From the NCBI GenBank assembly GCA_963694535.1, contig CAVODE010000001.1:1-64000 (forward strand): a DNA stretch of 64,000 bases, written 5' to 3'. The position numbers and the translations under genes are program-made. Below the pieces are notes generated by a model. The model saw only the letters and a program-made list of their open reading frames with translations, did not search any database and had not been told where the DNA came from. This stretch comes from UBA2979 sp963694535 (GTDB lineage: Bacteria > Chloroflexota > Dehalococcoidia > UBA2979). This document shows, one piece after another, positions 18,608-27,735 of the stretch. Position 1 is the first letter of the stretch. The number at the start of each line of letters is the position of its first letter.

Positions 18608-18683
18608 TATTTTATATCGCTATTTTATGTTCCACTCAAGAGCCAGATATATGAATAGATCAAGTTACACATTAGCTGGCGAC

Positions 18684-21116
18684 TTATTTTTTTGTTATTT
18701 CAAAGTTAAAGTCAGAAGACTCTTCAGTCTCATCTAGATCAATATCAACTGTATCACCGCTGTCTAGTTCTCCAGCGAGCATAGCTCGAGCGAGGATATT
18801 TTCAATTCTTCTTTCGATGAGTCGTTTTAGTGGGCGGGCTCCGAATTGAGGGTCATATCCTTCTTTGGCCAGTAAGGACATGGCCTTTTCACTGATATTA
18901 AGGATAATTTGTTGTGTACCTATCCTCGCTGCAATTTGTTTTACTTCGAGATCTGCTACGGCAGCGATCTCCTTTTCGTTTAAAGGTTCAAAAATCACTA
19001 TCTCATCGAGACGATTGAGAAATTCTGGTCGAAATGTCTGCTTTAGAGATGACTCAATGCGTTTTTCTTGGGCGTTGGCTTCAACTGTTGACTGCGATCT
19101 CACAAATCCGACAGGTTCACGTTTTGCATCAACACCCAAGTTACTGGTCATTATGATTATTGTATTGCTGAAATCCACAGTTCTTCCATGTGAGTCGGTG
19201 AGGCGCCCATCATCCATTATTTGAAGAAGTGTGTTGAATATATCTGGATGTGCCTTTTCGATTTCGTCGAAGAGGATAACTTGGTAAGGACGTCGACGAA
19301 TTTGCTCAGTGAGTTCGCCAGCCTGGTCATATCCGACGTACCCTGGAGGAGCGCCTATTAACCTTGATGCAGTATGTTTTTCGCTGTACTCAGACATGTC
19401 AAGACGAATGATTGCATCCTGATCATCGAACAGATATTCTGCGAGCGCCTGTGCTAAATAAGTTTTCCCAACACCGGTCGGTCCAACAAAGATAAATGAA
19501 CCGATAGGCCTGCGAGGATCTTTTAATCCAGATCTAGCTCTGCGAATGGCATCCGAAAGTGAGCTGATAGCTCGTTCCTGTCCAACAATTCGTTCATGAA
19601 GAAATTCTTCCATTCGAAGCAATTTAGATGCCTCTGCTTCGAGCATTTGAGCCACGGGAATGCCAGTCATTTGCGCTATGAGACGGGCAATATCGTGTCT
19701 TGTGACTTCGCTGTTTGGACCATGTTCAGATTGCCAGTCTTGCACGCAATCTTCATACTTAGCTTGAATGTGTAAGAGTTGCTGTTTAATTTTCGCTGCT
19801 TCTTCAAAGTCTTTTTTCTCTGCGGCTAGGTCGAGCCTTGTAGATGCATCATCTACTTCTTTTTTGAGTTCTCTAATAGCTGGGGCCATCGATTCATTCT
19901 CAATGACTTGGCGTGATGAAGCCTCATCAATAAGGTCAATTGCCTTATCAGGGAGGTATCGGTCTGTAATATATCGGGATGATAGATGTACAGCAGCATC
20001 GATAGCTTCATCAGTAATGGATATCCCATGATGATCTTCATAACTTGGTCGAAGGCCTTTTAGAATTGCTGTAGCATCTTCGGGAGATGGTTCATCAACA
20101 TAGACGGGCGAAAAGCGCCTCTCTAAGGCAGGATCAGATTCGATCGATGTCCTGTACTCATCGAGAGTTGTTGCGCCAATAACATGGAGCTCTCCACGAG
20201 CTAAGGCCGGTTTCATCATATTTGAGGCATCAAGAGCGCCATCTGAACCGCCAGCTCCGACGACGGTATGTAACTCATCTATGAAAAGTAAAACCTCGCC
20301 TTGGGAACTCTTAACTTCTTGCATTACGGCTTGCAGACGTTCTTCAAATTCACCACGAAACTTCGAACCAGCTAAGAGTGCTCCCATGTCTAGAGCCATA
20401 ACGCGTCTATCTTTCAGGCGTTCAGGGACGTCATCATCGACAATTCTTTGCGCTAAACCTTCTGCGATCGCAGTTTTTCCTACGCCTGCCTCGCCAATAA
20501 TGACCGGGTTATTTTTCGTTCTTCGATTAAGAATTTGCATCACCCTGCTGATTTCGCCATCTCTTCCTATCACGGGATCAAGCATGCCTTGCTTTGCAAA
20601 TTCGGTCAGATCACGGGAAAACTTGGTGAGCGCTTGATAGGTTGATTCAGCCGTTGGGGAATCAACCCGAGCGGAGCCGCGAACGCTCTGTAGTGCTCGA
20701 TAGAGTCGCTCTTTACTTACCTGGAATTCCTCCATAACTTTTGCCGATTCGCCGTCCGTTGCATCAACAACCGCTAAAAGTAAATGCTCAACTCCAACGT
20801 ATTCGTCTTTTAGTCGATTGGCTTCCGCGTTGGCGCGCTCTAGCATTTCGACGATTCGCGGAGTGGTATAAATTTGGACCACTTCATTACCTAATTTCGG
20901 ACCATGTTTTAGTTTTTCTTGTAAAGACCGTAATACTGCGTCACTTTCTATTTGCGCAGCCGTGAAAATATCTCGAGCGAGACCGTTTGGGAGAGCGAGG
21001 AGGGCGAATAGTACGTGCTCAACGTCCCACTGCGAATGCCTTTCGTCTCTAACTAGCTGTTGGGAGGCTGATATCACCTCTTGAGCTTGTTCAGTGAATC
21101 GATCATTTCGCATCAT
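18684..21116 (-). CDS. clpC: ATP-dependent Clp protease ATP-binding subunit, ClpC-type
   Basis: AAA+ unfoldase of 810 residues. Two Clp_N repeats (about 1-145) are followed by the first AAA module with Walker A GEAGVGKT (208-215), then a short middle domain (about 413-455) carrying a UVR-like segment (KKDFEEAAKIKQQL) instead of the long ClpB coiled coil, then the second AAA module with Walker A GPTGVGKT (545-552) and a C-terminal D2 small domain. The short M domain points to ClpC, which pairs with ClpP, rather than the disaggregase ClpB. AGGAGA lies 8 bp before the ATG. It is last in dnaJ-hspR-clpC (24 bp after hspR), so it is probably heat-shock controlled. Confidence 0.9.
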   Translation of the reverse strand: MMRNDRFTEQAQEVISASQQLVRDERHSQWDVEHVLFALLALPNGLARDIFTAAQIESDAVLRSLQEKLKHGPKLGNEVVQIYTTPRIVEMLERANAEANRLKDEYVGVEHLLLAVVDATDGESAKVMEEFQVSKERLYRALQSVRGSARVDSPTAESTYQALTKFSRDLTEFAKQGMLDPVIGRDGEISRVMQILNRRTKNNPVIIGEAGVGKTAIAEGLAQRIVDDDVPERLKDRRVMALDMGALLAGSKFRGEFEERLQAVMQEVKSSQGEVLLFIDELHTVVGAGGSDGALDASNMMKPALARGELHVIGATTLDEYRTSIESDPALERRFSPVYVDEPSPEDATAILKGLRPSYEDHHGISITDEAIDAAVHLSSRYITDRYLPDKAIDLIDEASSRQVIENESMAPAIRELKKEVDDASTRLDLAAEKKDFEEAAKIKQQLLHIQAKYEDCVQDWQSEHGPNSEVTRHDIARLIAQMTGIPVAQMLEAEASKLLRMEEFLHERIVGQERAISSLSDAIRRARSGLKDPRRPIGSFIFVGPTGVGKTYLAQALAEYLFDDQDAIIRLDMSEYSEKHTASRLIGAPPGYVGYDQAGELTEQIRRRPYQVILFDEIEKAHPDIFNTLLQIMDDGRLTDSHGRTVDFSNTIIIMTSNLGVDAKREPVGFVRSQSTVEANAQEKRIESSLKQTFRPEFLNRLDEIVIFEPLNEKEIAAVADLEVKQIAARIGTQQIILNISEKAMSLLAKEGYDPQFGARPLKRLIERRIENILARAMLAGELDSGDTVDIDLDETEESSDFNFEITKK

Positions 21117-21140
21117 AATATAGTCTCCTTTTAACCCGAA

Positions 21141-21533
21141 TTAAGAAAATCTTAGAAAAAAATCGGCACCGTATTCTTTTTCAGTTTCGTGGACTTCCTC
21201 TGAGTTTCTGTTTATTCCAGCCAGTTGCTCGTGTAAGGTTGCGACGTCTTTGGTAAGGGCCTTATTAGTTTCTTCGAGTTGCTTGATTTGTCCGTGCAGA
21301 CGCATCATAATTTCAACGCCCGCCAGATTAAGCCCTAAATCTGTAGTCCAACTCACGATTTGGCCTAATTGGTCGATGTCACGAGTTGAAAATAATCTTG
21401 TGTTACCAATTGAGCGTGCGGGTTGCACTAATCCTAAACGCTCGTATGAGCGAATAGTTTGTTGATGAACTCCTATTATTTTCGCGACCACAGAAATTTG
21501 AAACAGTGGCTCATCTTGGGGAATGGTCGTCAC
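21141..21533 (-). CDS. hspR: HspR-like MerR-family heat-shock repressor
   Basis: About 130-residue MerR-type DNA-binding protein. The winged helix-turn-helix reads ISVVAKIIGVHQQTIRSYERLGLVQPARS followed by GNTRLFSTRDIDQL; a coiled-coil region follows (about 75-115, GQIKQLEETNKALTKDVATL). The GTG start at 21533 is fixed by a perfect AGGAGG 7 bp upstream (21541-21546), inside the end of dnaJ; a longer frame from 21608 exists but has no such signal. The start overlaps dnaJ by 23 bp, so translation is coupled. HspR normally binds HAIR sites in front of its own operon and uses DnaK as co-repressor. Confidence 0.85.
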   Translation of the reverse strand: MTTIPQDEPLFQISVVAKIIGVHQQTIRSYERLGLVQPARSIGNTRLFSTRDIDQLGQIVSWTTDLGLNLAGVEIMMRLHGQIKQLEETNKALTKDVATLHEQLAGINRNSEEVHETEKEYGADFFLRFS

Positions 21534-22434
21534 TTTTTGCCTCCTGCTCAGATTCTTCAAGTATTCGTAACTGTTCGTACAAGTTTTTTTGCGCTGGTGA
21601 TAATTCATTGGGAACTCGGATTCGGATTATTCCAATCATGTCTCCAAATCCACCGTCAGTCTTGGGCATACCCTGGCCGGCTAGTCGAATCTTTGCTCCT
21701 CCCTGGGAAAACGCTGGGATACTAACCTCTAATGTTGTTGATTTGATGCTCGTTACGGAAAGTGAGCTTCCTAATGCAGCATCAGACGGCGTAATTAATA
21801 GATCTATCTCCAAGTCATCGTCGATACGAGTAAATATCGGGTGCGTTGCCACCATTGTTTTTATATATAAGTCGCCGGCATTGCCACCATTTCGGCCGTC
21901 TTGGCCTCTTCTCGGTATTCTGATTCGCTGATTATTTTTTACCCCGGCAGGAATTTTTACTTCTATTTGTGAACCGGGATATTTTCCAACTTGTGCAGTG
22001 ACTGTTTTTGCGACTCCCTTGTATGAGTCCTCGAGTGATATCTCTATCTGTTGTTCAATATCGGAGCCTTTTTGTGCTTGAGGTTTTCTGTTAAATGCGC
22101 CGCCTAGCCCCCCAAATAAAGACTCAAATCCTGATGCTTGGTTACCCCTACCTCCAAACATGTCTCCGAAGTCAGACACAACATTGTCACTGTTGTGAAA
22201 TCCCCCCCCGCCCGACGGTCGTGCGTGACCGAAGCGATCATATTGGGCTTTCTTTTCAGAGTCGGACAAGATTTGATAAGCATCGTTAATTGTCTTGAAT
22301 TTTTCAGCCGCGGCGGAGTCACCAGCATTAACATCAGGATGATGTTCACGTGCAAGTTTTCTGTAAGCGGACCGAATCTCTTTTTCAGAAGATGTTCTTT
22401 TGATTCCAAGGGTTTGGTATGGATCACCTTGCAC
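21511..22434 (-). CDS. dnaJ: DnaJ-family co-chaperone without zinc finger (CbpA/type II)
   Basis: 307 residues. The J domain occupies residues 4-68 with the HPD tripeptide in AREHHPDVNAG. A Gly/Phe-rich linker with MFGG, SGFESLFGGLGG follows (about 72-115). Then come the two C-terminal beta-sandwich domains (DIEQQIEISLEDSYKG; GDLYIKTMVATHPIF). The CxxCxGxG zinc-binding repeats of classical DnaJ are absent, so this is the CbpA-like type. GTG start at 22434 with AAAGG 8 bp upstream. It is first in the dnaJ-hspR-clpC unit; no dnaK or grpE is in the window. Confidence 0.9.
   Translation of the reverse strand: MQGDPYQTLGIKRTSSEKEIRSAYRKLAREHHPDVNAGDSAAAEKFKTINDAYQILSDSEKKAQYDRFGHARPSGGGGFHNSDNVVSDFGDMFGGRGNQASGFESLFGGLGGAFNRKPQAQKGSDIEQQIEISLEDSYKGVAKTVTAQVGKYPGSQIEVKIPAGVKNNQRIRIPRRGQDGRNGGNAGDLYIKTMVATHPIFTRIDDDLEIDLLITPSDAALGSSLSVTSIKSTTLEVSIPAFSQGGAKIRLAGQGMPKTDGGFGDMIGIIRIRVPNELSPAQKNLYEQLRILEESEQEAKSDDHSPR
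21541..21546 (-). promoter_or_regulatory. Shine-Dalgarno that sets the hspR start
   Basis: On the minus strand AGGAGG is followed after seven bases by GTG at 21533. It is the strongest ribosome-binding sequence in this operon and lies within the dnaJ coding region. Confidence 0.8.
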
Positions 22435-22499
22435 TTATTTTGCCTTTCATGTATTTAATTTAGTATAGATCATAATATTTTAAGTGTAAATTGGTAACG

Positions 22500-22534
22500 A
22501 AGATTATATGAGTGAGTCATACTAAGATTATATG
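22500..22534 (-). promoter_or_regulatory. Putative heat-shock operator: HAIR-like inverted repeat flanked by an 11-bp direct repeat with -10 boxes
   Basis: In the 201-bp gap upstream of dnaJ, AAGATTATATG occurs twice, 24 bp apart (22500-22510 and 22524-22534); on the minus strand each copy reads CATATAATCTT and contains TATAAT. Between them lies TATGAGT-N7-ACTAAGA (22507-22527), which resembles the HspR box CTTGAGT-N7-ACTCAAG (about 9 of 14 positions, with the exact N7 spacing). The -35 regions are poor. The rest of the gap (22435-22635) holds no other recognisable element. Confidence 0.4.
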
Positions 22535-22635
22535 TTTATAGCTAATTAGTATTGCTAGTGGGATAAACCTGTTGATGTAAAGAATTTCGGATCGAGTTAC
22601 TTGAATAACTGAGTCTGTGGAGACGGAACTTAGAG

Positions 22636-23451
22636 TTAGTTAGGTCGTGGAAAGAAATGTGGGTTGGATTCAATCGAGTACAGATAGACGGATCCTGCCG
22701 TGAGAGAATCACTACTTTGGCTGATAAATCGGTTTCTGCGTTGCTCCAGCCTGGAAAGAAGAATCATGGCTTGTCGAGTATCAGAGGCTATACGAGCAGG
22801 TTCCATATGTCTAATGCGGTATTTTGAAAGCCAGTAGAGGAAGTGTTCAAAATCCCCACGAGTTGTGTTCTCGGTCAGAAGCATTCCCGTGGCACCGCGA
22901 TAATGTGATCTGAGCTTTTTAAAAGGTGCGCCGTAGACTTCGTTGAACGCTTGTTCGTCAGCATATGGCCTCTCAATTGCAGCAAATATCGAGGCATTTT
23001 TCACTAACTTTTCTTCTGCTGCAGCTAATACTAGTTGTTCTACGATTACCCCATATTGGTAATTCAAGAAAGCTCGGTATTTAGCAGCTCCTATAGCTAG
23101 TTCAAAGGCGATTTCCTCTTGCCCGTTACGACTGAGCACTGGCGATATTCCGAATAGCACTAATTTTTCAGTTTCTTCGGCTGGCAATAATGAATCTGCA
23201 TTGATGATTAATCGTTCAGCAAGCGAAAGCCAGTCGAAGGCTTCGCCATTGATTAAATAGTGGCGAGTGCGGCCATCAATGTACTCACTTGGGGCTGTCC
23301 AGCGGGAAATAACATTGAGGAGCGCTGGGTACCACGCTACACCGGCTTCAAGCTGTTGCCTGAATTCGCTAACTCCTTCTTCGGGGTTGAGAGGTCCGTC
23401 GGGCACTTTTGTAATGGGGGAAACCGTTGGATGTGAGACCGTTTCTACCAT
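22636..23451 (-). CDS. Hypothetical mostly helical protein, 271 aa
   Basis: Not recognised. It is predicted nearly all-helical: a proline-rich N-terminal tail (1-28), then repeated amphipathic helices (FRQQLEAGVAWYPALLNVISRW, FDWLSLAERLIINAD, EEIAFELAIGAAKYRAFLNY, VIVEQLVLAAAEEKLVK). The C-terminus has a basic patch (LLSRLEQRRNRFI). No cysteines, membrane segments or nucleotide-binding motifs. It lies upstream of dnaJ and downstream of the kinase-like gene and secA on the same strand, so it may end the prs-secA transcription unit. Confidence 0.6.
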   Translation of the reverse strand: MVETVSHPTVSPITKVPDGPLNPEEGVSEFRQQLEAGVAWYPALLNVISRWTAPSEYIDGRTRHYLINGEAFDWLSLAERLIINADSLLPAEETEKLVLFGISPVLSRNGQEEIAFELAIGAAKYRAFLNYQYGVIVEQLVLAAAEEKLVKNASIFAAIERPYADEQAFNEVYGAPFKKLRSHYRGATGMLLTENTTRGDFEHFLYWLSKYRIRHMEPARIASDTRQAMILLSRLEQRRNRFISQSSDSLTAGSVYLYSIESNPHFFPRPN

Positions 23452-23539
23452 TGGTTTAGCCTATCAGAGTGTTCGAGTAGGTTTAAGCGTACTCAAATAT
23501 AAGGTAGAAGAAACACGGGGACTACCCGAAGAATCATGC

Positions 23540-24028
23540 TTACATTATTCGAGCGTCATTTGAGTGTTGGAGTAGAGAATTTATGGTAGCTTCGCTGCTA
23601 AGGTCCGTAGTGTTAATAGTTAGTCCTTTGCTCTGTATATCTGTTGGCGTCGTGGACGTGTCGTCAACTAGAGTAGCGAAGCGAAGTGTGCCACCACGTA
23701 AGTAGTTGCAAAATGCATCCAAGTAGAATTGTGAATGAACTCGAATACTAAGAATTGGTAGGAATCCAGCTTCGGAAAATGAACGAGCTAGAAGACACAT
23801 GTTTCTGATTATTAATTCGTACTGACGTTCACTTTCTTCATCTTTGTTGGGGTCATATTCAGTATTACCACCTATAACCATATTGGAGAGAGCCGTTGCC
23901 TGTATTAAGGCAGCCTTGTCATAGATCTCCCCTAGAAGGTTGTCGAATTCCGGATTGTTTCCTTGCACCCAAGATGAGACAAGCCAAATTTCAGGTAACG
24001 TATCGGTTTGTCGATTAGTGATATTCAT
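23540..24028 (-). CDS. Phosphotransferase-like (AAA_33 / chloramphenicol-phosphotransferase-like) protein lacking the P-loop
   Basis: 162 residues. The central segment (SERQYELIIRNMCLLARSFSEAGFLPIL, in parts) and the following LRGGTLRFATLVDD strand recall small P-loop kinases of the CPT/AAA_33 type, in which this region carries the substrate-binding helix. In those proteins the first strand is followed by GxxxxGKS/T; here the equivalent stretch after EIWLVSS is WVQGNNPEFD, with no Walker A. It could be a degenerate, non-ATP-binding relative or the similarity could be coincidental. It ends 3 bp before secA's stop-side neighbour, tightly linked to secA. Confidence 0.5.
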   Translation of the reverse strand: MNITNRQTDTLPEIWLVSSWVQGNNPEFDNLLGEIYDKAALIQATALSNMVIGGNTEYDPNKDEESERQYELIIRNMCLLARSFSEAGFLPILSIRVHSQFYLDAFCNYLRGGTLRFATLVDDTSTTPTDIQSKGLTINTTDLSSEATINSLLQHSNDARIM

Positions 24029-24031
24029 AGA

Positions 24032-26623
24032 TTAGTTAGCGGAGGCTTTCTCATTTCTGGCTTTATTGATTTTTTTTTGCTGGCGCTCGAGCCGTCGTCG
24101 TTCGGCTCGAGTGCCCCCCGTTGAGGCTGACACAACATCGTCAGCTGTTGAGCTTTGAACTTCGTTTGCTGCGGTTTGAGGATTTGGTCGAGGTTGTATT
24201 CTTGAGGGCTCATTGACAATGATGCGCGCCCGTAAAATTTGTCTAGCAACCGTATTTTGAACCCGTTCCCTGTATTGATCCCACATATCATGTGCTTCTC
24301 GCTGAAAAGCAACTAGTGGGTCTGTTTGGGCATAGGCCCGTAGTCCAATACCCTGTCTTAATTCACTTAATGCGGTTAGATGTTCGACCCAAGTCGCGTC
24401 GATAGCTGATATCAATATTAATTCTTCAGTTCGTCGTCTAAGCTCTTCTCCGAATTCATTGTCTAGGATTTCAAGTCTTGAATTAGCTAAATGTTTGGCT
24501 TCTTCGATGAGCTCAGCAGACTTTTGATTATCTGAGTTATTTAGATCCTTTGTTTCAAGATCCCCAGTTATTTGCTCGATGCTTTGCCTAAATAATTCGA
24601 AATCATAGTCGACATTGATCAAATGCTGAAGTGCTAGTGAATCAATTTCACCATGAACCATTTCAATCACGGTTTCTTTCACATGTTCACCTTGAAGCAC
24701 TAAATTACGCTGCTCATAGACGACAGCTCGTTGGGAGTTTGTAACATCATCATATTTAACCAGATGTTTTCGGATATCAAAGTTATAGGATTCTACTTTT
24801 TGTTGTGCTTGGCCAATGGCACTTGTTAATTGTTTTGACTCTAGCGGCTCCCCATCATCTACTAACTTATCGATCATCCCAGAGAGCCAGTCAGGAGAAA
24901 AGCGTTTCACCATTTCATCTTCAAATGAAACAAAAAATCTAGTGGATCCAGGGTCACCCTGTCTGCCACATCTTCCCCTTAACTGATTATCGATTCTTCG
25001 AGCTTCATGGCGTTCCGTTCCGATGACGTGAAGCCCGCCTAGCCGTTTGACCTCGTCACTGAGCTTAATATCAGTACCACGACCGGCCATATTTGTAGCG
25101 ATTGTTACCGCTCCCAATGCTCCCGCTTTTTCAATTATTTCGGCTTCTTTTTGATGCTGTTTTGCGTTCAAAACCTCATGTGGAATATTTAGTTTTGTTA
25201 GTTGTTGTGAGAGGCCTTCAGATGTCTCAATTGATACGGTTCCGACTAATACGGGGCGTTGTACTTGGTGTTTTTCATGGACGTCAGTTATGACTGAACT
25301 CCATTTATCACTCTGATTTCGAAAAACAAGATCAGGATAATCTTCTCTGGCAACGTCACGATTTGGTGGAATTACCAAAACCTCAAGATTATAAATTTCA
25401 TTGAATTCCTCTGCTTCAGTGATAGCTGTACCCGTCATTCCAGCTAGTTTTTTATACAGACGAAAGTAATTTTGAATTGTTATAGTTGCGTACGTTATTG
25501 ATTCTTGTTGAATTTTAACTTTTTCTTTTGCCTCTACTGCCTGATGGAGCCCATCTGACCATCTCCGACCTTCCATAAGTCGTCCAGTAAAGTCATCAAC
25601 TATGACCACTTGACCTTCACTTACTACATAATCGCGATCTTTTTTAAAGAGCACTTCGGCTTTTAGTGCGGCTTCTAAGTAACGTGTCATACGGAAATTT
25701 TCTGGTGCATAGATATTTGAGATTCCTAGAGCTTTTTCAAGAATTTCTATTCCATTTTCAGTGAGACTGATTGATCTATGTTGCAAATCTACGGTGTAAT
25801 CACGCTCAGCTTGGAGCAACGGTACGATTTTTGAAAAGCGAGGGTATAGGGAGACATCATCTTGGGCTGCTCCGCTAATAATTAGTGGTGTTCTAGCTTC
25901 ATCGATTAAGATAGAATCTGCTTCGTCGACGATTGCAAAGTCTAATTGTCCTTGGGAACTGTCGGCTAGGGTAGTAGCCATGTTGTCACGTAAATAATCA
26001 AATCCGAATTCATTATTAGTGCCATAAACTATATCGGCTTGGTAAGCCTCGGGGCGAGTTACTTCTCGCAAGTGTTCATATGTCGGCCGGCTGGAAAGTA
26101 TTTCCCGACTATAAATCCATGCTGAGCGATCATTTTGTATTACGCCAATTGATATGCCTAAAAGATCAAGGGCGGGTGCGTACCATTGTGAATCGCGCCT
26201 AGCGAGATAATCATTAACAGTGACTGAATGAACGCCTTTGGCAATCAGGCTGTTTATGTATAGCGCTAGGGTAGCGACCAAAGTTTTTCCTTCGCCAGTT
26301 CGCATCTCTGCTACTTGTCCACGATGCAACGCCAGCGCACCTTTGATTTGGACGCCGTATGCTGTTTCTCCCGTAGTTCTTGTGATTGATTCTCTAATTA
26401 GACCTAGTGCCTCAACAATGGATAAATCCAACTCCTTGGGTGGATCGTCAGATCGAAGAAGTTTGTTTTTTAGGACTTTAGACTTTTCTTGTAATTCTTG
26501 ATCGGTTAAGTTGCCGAGGCTTTTGCCATAGGTTTCGACTTCATCCACCACTTGATTCATTTCAAGTAGAACTTTTTCATTTGAGTCGCCAGTGAATAGA
26601 TTTTTTAAAAATTTTAGAGCCAT
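24032..26623 (-). CDS. secA: Protein translocase ATPase SecA
   Basis: Motor of the Sec export pathway, 863 residues. DEAD-like motor with Walker A MRTGEGKT, Walker B VDEADSILIDEARTPL, preprotein cross-linking domain, second RecA-like domain (GTVSIETSEGLSQQL, MAGRGTDIKLSDEV, GRCGRQGDPGSTRFF), scaffold helix and wing domain. The C-terminus ends in a Lys/Arg-rich tail (TRAERRRLERQQKK) without the Cys/His zinc motif that binds SecB. Start ATG at 26623 gives the canonical MALKFLKNLFT; an in-frame ATG at 26680 would add 19 atypical residues. Neither has a clear Shine-Dalgarno. It follows prs by about 60 bp. Confidence 0.95.
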   Translation of the reverse strand: MALKFLKNLFTGDSNEKVLLEMNQVVDEVETYGKSLGNLTDQELQEKSKVLKNKLLRSDDPPKELDLSIVEALGLIRESITRTTGETAYGVQIKGALALHRGQVAEMRTGEGKTLVATLALYINSLIAKGVHSVTVNDYLARRDSQWYAPALDLLGISIGVIQNDRSAWIYSREILSSRPTYEHLREVTRPEAYQADIVYGTNNEFGFDYLRDNMATTLADSSQGQLDFAIVDEADSILIDEARTPLIISGAAQDDVSLYPRFSKIVPLLQAERDYTVDLQHRSISLTENGIEILEKALGISNIYAPENFRMTRYLEAALKAEVLFKKDRDYVVSEGQVVIVDDFTGRLMEGRRWSDGLHQAVEAKEKVKIQQESITYATITIQNYFRLYKKLAGMTGTAITEAEEFNEIYNLEVLVIPPNRDVAREDYPDLVFRNQSDKWSSVITDVHEKHQVQRPVLVGTVSIETSEGLSQQLTKLNIPHEVLNAKQHQKEAEIIEKAGALGAVTIATNMAGRGTDIKLSDEVKRLGGLHVIGTERHEARRIDNQLRGRCGRQGDPGSTRFFVSFEDEMVKRFSPDWLSGMIDKLVDDGEPLESKQLTSAIGQAQQKVESYNFDIRKHLVKYDDVTNSQRAVVYEQRNLVLQGEHVKETVIEMVHGEIDSLALQHLINVDYDFELFRQSIEQITGDLETKDLNNSDNQKSAELIEEAKHLANSRLEILDNEFGEELRRRTEELILISAIDATWVEHLTALSELRQGIGLRAYAQTDPLVAFQREAHDMWDQYRERVQNTVARQILRARIIVNEPSRIQPRPNPQTAANEVQSSTADDVVSASTGGTRAERRRLERQQKKINKARNEKASAN

Positions 26624-26685
26624 ACGTACAGCATACAGAATGAACTCAGAATGATCGCGTTCACGCTGGTCGCAACTCATTCACG

Positions 26686-27648
26686 CTATTTTTTGAAAAG
26701 AGCCCCTACTGATCCACCGCTGTGAATTCTATTGATCGCATCACCTAGTAATGGAGCTATTGATATAGTTTTTTGAGGGATGGCGGTGAACTCACCTCGT
26801 ACGAGCGGTAAGGTGTCTGTAAATATAATTTCATCGATTCCAGCAGCGGTATTATCAAGTATCTCATACGCTTTCGCAGCAAAGACTGGATGCACGCAAG
26901 CGACACGAACTGACCTAGCGCCATTTTCTCGAGCTGTAGCAACTGCTGCCGCAATAGTTCCACCAGTTAAAATTTCATCATCTAGGACCAAACAGTCTCT
27001 CCCGTCAACAGATCCAACTAAGTTCATAGCCTCGGCAACCTCACTGTTGCCTGTTCTTTGTTTATCAACAATTGCAAAATCACCGCCGATACGAGCGGAT
27101 AGATCTCGTGCTAGTTTTGCCCGTCCAGAGTCCGGAGCTACCACAACCGGTGCTAACTGGCTGATAGAGCCAAAATAGTCAGCAAGTAGTGGAAATGCTG
27201 TGAGTTCGTCAACTGGGACATTGAAAAAACCTTGAATTTGGCCAGCATGCATATCCATAGATAAGAGTCGATCTGCACCTGCGGTCTCTATGAAGTTGGC
27301 AACGAGCCTAGCGGTGATAGGTATGCGGGGTTGATCTTTTTTATCGCTTCGTCCGTAGGCGTAGTAGGGAACCACCGCAGTTATTCTTCCGGCAGATGCT
27401 CTACGTGCAGCATCAATCATTATGAATAATTCCATGAGACTTGTGTTTACGGGAGATACTATGGGTTGAACTATAAAGACGTCTCGCTCACGAATGTTAT
27501 CTAAATATCGAACAAAAACTTCTTCATTGGAGAATTGGAAAACTTCACAGTCACCTAGCTTAATACCCATGTGTGCGCAAATATCATCAGCAAGTTGGGG
27601 ATGTCCGTTGCCAGAAAATATCGCTATTTCATTGAAAGTCGTGGCCAT
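26686..27648 (-). CDS. prs: Ribose-phosphate pyrophosphokinase
   Basis: Makes PRPP from ribose 5-phosphate and ATP for nucleotide, histidine and tryptophan synthesis; 320 residues, standard length. Motifs: IFSGNGHPQLADDI at the N-terminus, NIRERDVFIVQPI, PYYAYGRSDKKDQPR (catalytic/ATP region), MDMHAGQIQGFF (divalent cation), VVAPDSGRAKLA, and the PRPP loop LVLDDEILTGGT. The flexible loop has KQR rather than the usual KRR. ATG at 27648 is used; a TTG just before would add one residue. GGGGGA precedes it. Followed by secA in the same direction. Confidence 0.95.
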   Translation of the reverse strand: MATTFNEIAIFSGNGHPQLADDICAHMGIKLGDCEVFQFSNEEVFVRYLDNIRERDVFIVQPIVSPVNTSLMELFIMIDAARRASAGRITAVVPYYAYGRSDKKDQPRIPITARLVANFIETAGADRLLSMDMHAGQIQGFFNVPVDELTAFPLLADYFGSISQLAPVVVAPDSGRAKLARDLSARIGGDFAIVDKQRTGNSEVAEAMNLVGSVDGRDCLVLDDEILTGGTIAAAVATARENGARSVRVACVHPVFAAKAYEILDNTAAGIDEIIFTDTLPLVRGEFTAIPQKTISIAPLLGDAINRIHSGGSVGALFKK

Positions 27649-27697
27649 CAAATCCCCCTGCGAAGTATTGCTCTGCTTGGATGTTAACGCGACTTGT

Positions 27698-27712
27698 GTT
27701 TACTGTGTAAAC
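27698..27712. repeat. Inverted repeat between the MFS gene and prs
   Basis: Perfect hairpin GTTTAC-TGT-GTAAAC in the 87-bp space between the MFS stop (27736) and the prs start. No T-run follows on either strand, so it does not look like an intrinsic terminator. It lies about 50 bp before prs and could be an operator; nothing more can be said. Confidence 0.4.
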
Positions 27713-27735
27713 GGTTATAAAAATAATAAAATCAA

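Noticed and set aside
23452..23539. tRNA-like segment (GTTCGAG) in the gap after the hypothetical gene
   Set aside because: No acceptor stem, D-arm or anticodon arm can be folded around it; no other tRNA signatures were found in any gap.
27698..27712. Intrinsic terminator between MFS and prs
   Set aside because: The hairpin is perfect, but no T-run follows on either strand.
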